A DNA stretch of 5,830 nucleotides from NCBI GenBank assembly GCA_003524565.1, contig DQGU01000174.1, positions 1 through 5,830 on the forward strand, given 5' to 3'. The translations under genes were made by a program, and so were the position numbers. The stretch is from Rhodospirillaceae bacterium (GTDB lineage Bacteria > Pseudomonadota > Alphaproteobacteria > Micavibrionales > UBA2020). Below the pieces are notes generated by a model that saw only the letters and a list, made by a program, of their open reading frames with translations, searched no databases and was not told where the DNA came from. This document shows, one piece after another, positions 4,669 through 5,830 of the stretch; positions within the stretch are counted from its first letter, which is position 1; each line of letters begins with the position of its first letter.

Positions 4669-5830
4669 ATGTATATGCCTCTTTTGCCTGCCAAAACATC
4701 CCTGAGCCTGATTTGCGCCGCCACCGCGCTGGCGCTGGGTATGGGCACGGCATGGGCGCAAACAGGCACACCGCCCACCCCCGCGCTGCAGGCGGAAGCG
4801 CCCGCCGACGAAGCCGCCGCCCCCCACGCACGCAATGTCACGGATGACGAGGCGCAGCGTATTTACAAAAAATACGGCGGCGCGCTTTACCAAATTCAGG
4901 TCATCGACATGGTGACGGAGAAAAAAACATCTATCGGCTCCGGCTTTCAGTTCACGGCGGACGGCAAGGTGGCGACGAATTATCACGTCATCGCCGATGC
5001 GCTGCAGCGCCCCGATGCCAACCGTCTTGAATATGTCCACGACCATTACGGCACGGGCAAGCTGAAACTGCTGATTGCCGATGTGCGCCACGACCTTGCG
5101 ATTTTGCAGCTGGACACGCCGCATGCGGAATATGTGGAGCTCGGCAAATCCGACCTGCCCAAGGGTGTGCGGCTTTATTCGCTCGGCAACCCGCATGACA
5201 TCGGCTTTACGATTGTGGAGGGGACGTATAACGGCGTCTCGCGTGACAGTTTCATCGATAAAATTCACTTCTCCGGCGCGGTCAATCCGGGCATGAGCGG
5301 CGGGCCGGTACTGGGTCATGATGGCCGCGTTGCCGGTATCAACGTCATGACGGCGGGCAACCAGATTGGTTTTCTGGTGCCGGTCGAGCCGCTAAAAGCG
5401 CTGGCTGCAGAATACGCTGCGCAAAACAGCGATTTCAATTTCACGCGCGACGCCGCCAAACTGGTCGAAGCGCAGCTGACCGCCGCGCAAAACGCCGCGC
5501 AAAACCGCCTGATGAATGGGGACTGGAGCGTCGCCCCCTTCGGCCGTGTCAGCGTACCCGGGCGCATTGATACCGCATTTAAATGCTGGGCATCGCAGCG
5601 GCACACGGAAAAAAGCCCCTATACCCATTACCGCACCACCTGTTCGACCGAGGACAGCCTTTATCTGGACGAGGGGTTCACGACCGGCAGCTATGTCTAT
5701 AGCTATGACCTTATCCGCGCACGCAAGGGGTTCGGCAGTTTGCGGTTCTACAGCCTTTACGAACAGCTCTACGCCACACCCGAAAGCAGCTTTTTCAGCA
5801 TGAACGTGCAGGAAAAAGACGCGGAGAATT
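4669..5830 (+). CDS. Exported trypsin/HtrA-like serine protease, partial (3' end outside window)
   Basis: The first 387 residues are visible. Residues 1-30 form a Sec signal peptide with a basic residue at 9, a hydrophobic core at 11-26 and an AWA-Q cleavage site, so the enzyme should act in the periplasm or outside. A Pro/Ala-rich linker (31-60) precedes a chymotrypsin-fold domain at about 63-245 with a complete triad: H106 in TNYHVI, D142 in HDLAIL and S210 in NPGMSGGPV. Residues 232-239 (QIGFLVPV) match the usual substrate-cleft strand. HtrA proteases usually have GNSGG where this has GMSGG. After a Gln/Ala-rich helix (about 256-282) comes an unrecognised region with W286, C306 and C325 in place of a visible PDZ domain. 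ATG 4669 is chosen for the signal peptide. ATG 4675 works equally well, ATG 4561 would add 36 residues, and none has a good ribosome site. The gene is divergent from the large ankyrin gene. Confidence 0.93.
   Translation, partial: MYMPLLPAKTSLSLICAATALALGMGTAWAQTGTPPTPALQAEAPADEAAAPHARNVTDDEAQRIYKKYGGALYQIQVIDMVTEKKTSIGSGFQFTADGKVATNYHVIADALQRPDANRLEYVHDHYGTGKLKLLIADVRHDLAILQLDTPHAEYVELGKSDLPKGVRLYSLGNPHDIGFTIVEGTYNGVSRDSFIDKIHFSGAVNPGMSGGPVLGHDGRVAGINVMTAGNQIGFLVPVEPLKALAAEYAAQNSDFNFTRDAAKLVEAQLTAAQNAAQNRLMNGDWSVAPFGRVSVPGRIDTAFKCWASQRHTEKSPYTHYRTTCSTEDSLYLDEGFTTGSYVYSYDLIRARKGFGSLRFYSLYEQLYATPESSFFSMNVQEKDAEN

Noticed and set aside
4598..4696. Small Pro/Leu/Cys-rich frame starting at ATG 4598 (+)
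   Set aside because: It overlaps the protease signal peptide in another frame, has AGGAC too far upstream, and ends after about 33 codons without a recognisable feature.
4516..5319. Open frame (267 codons) on the minus strand opposite the protease
   Set aside because: It is antisense to the catalytic domain with an intact triad, and its product is His/Arg/Gly-rich without domain features.

Overview
The window is GC-rich bacterial chromosome with dense genes on both strands, GTG and TTG starts next to ATG starts, and AT-rich intergenic islands. The protein style (ankyrin-repeat proteins, a subfamily IA HAD hydrolase, an exported trypsin-like protease, sigma70-type promoter boxes) fits an alphaproteobacterium. 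A Micavibrio-like or Rhodospirillales-like lineage is a guess from this style; no marker gene here proves it.

Layout. The 3' end of an ankyrin-repeat gene (to 322, +) meets a convergent HAD-family hydrolase (346-1116, -, GTG start). A 193-bp divergent spacer leads to a second small ankyrin protein (1310-1930, +). It converges on an unrecognised 166-residue protein (1970-2470, -) that ends in a clear intrinsic terminator. About 300 bp of AT-richer spacer follows, with a consensus TTGACA box and two competing hairpins. Next is a large twelve-repeat ankyrin protein (2770-4299, -). A 369-bp AT-rich divergent spacer separates it from an exported trypsin/HtrA-like serine protease (4669 to beyond the window end, +).

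How the genes relate. Three separate ankyrin-repeat genes lie within 4.3 kb. The first two share a similar C-terminal capping segment and look like diverged paralogues; the third is longer, with a disordered tail. None of the visible ankyrin N-termini has an obvious signal peptide, so they are probably cytoplasmic binding proteins unless exported by a specialised secretion system. The protease has a full His-Asp-Ser triad, a good Sec signal peptide, and an unrecognised C-terminal region with two cysteines instead of an evident PDZ domain. The most striking regulatory signal is the spacer between the large ankyrin gene and the protease, where two oppositely oriented promoter candidates share the same -10 bases. 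I see no tRNA, rRNA, CRISPR array, transposase or phage gene, and nothing that proves a new defence or toxin system.
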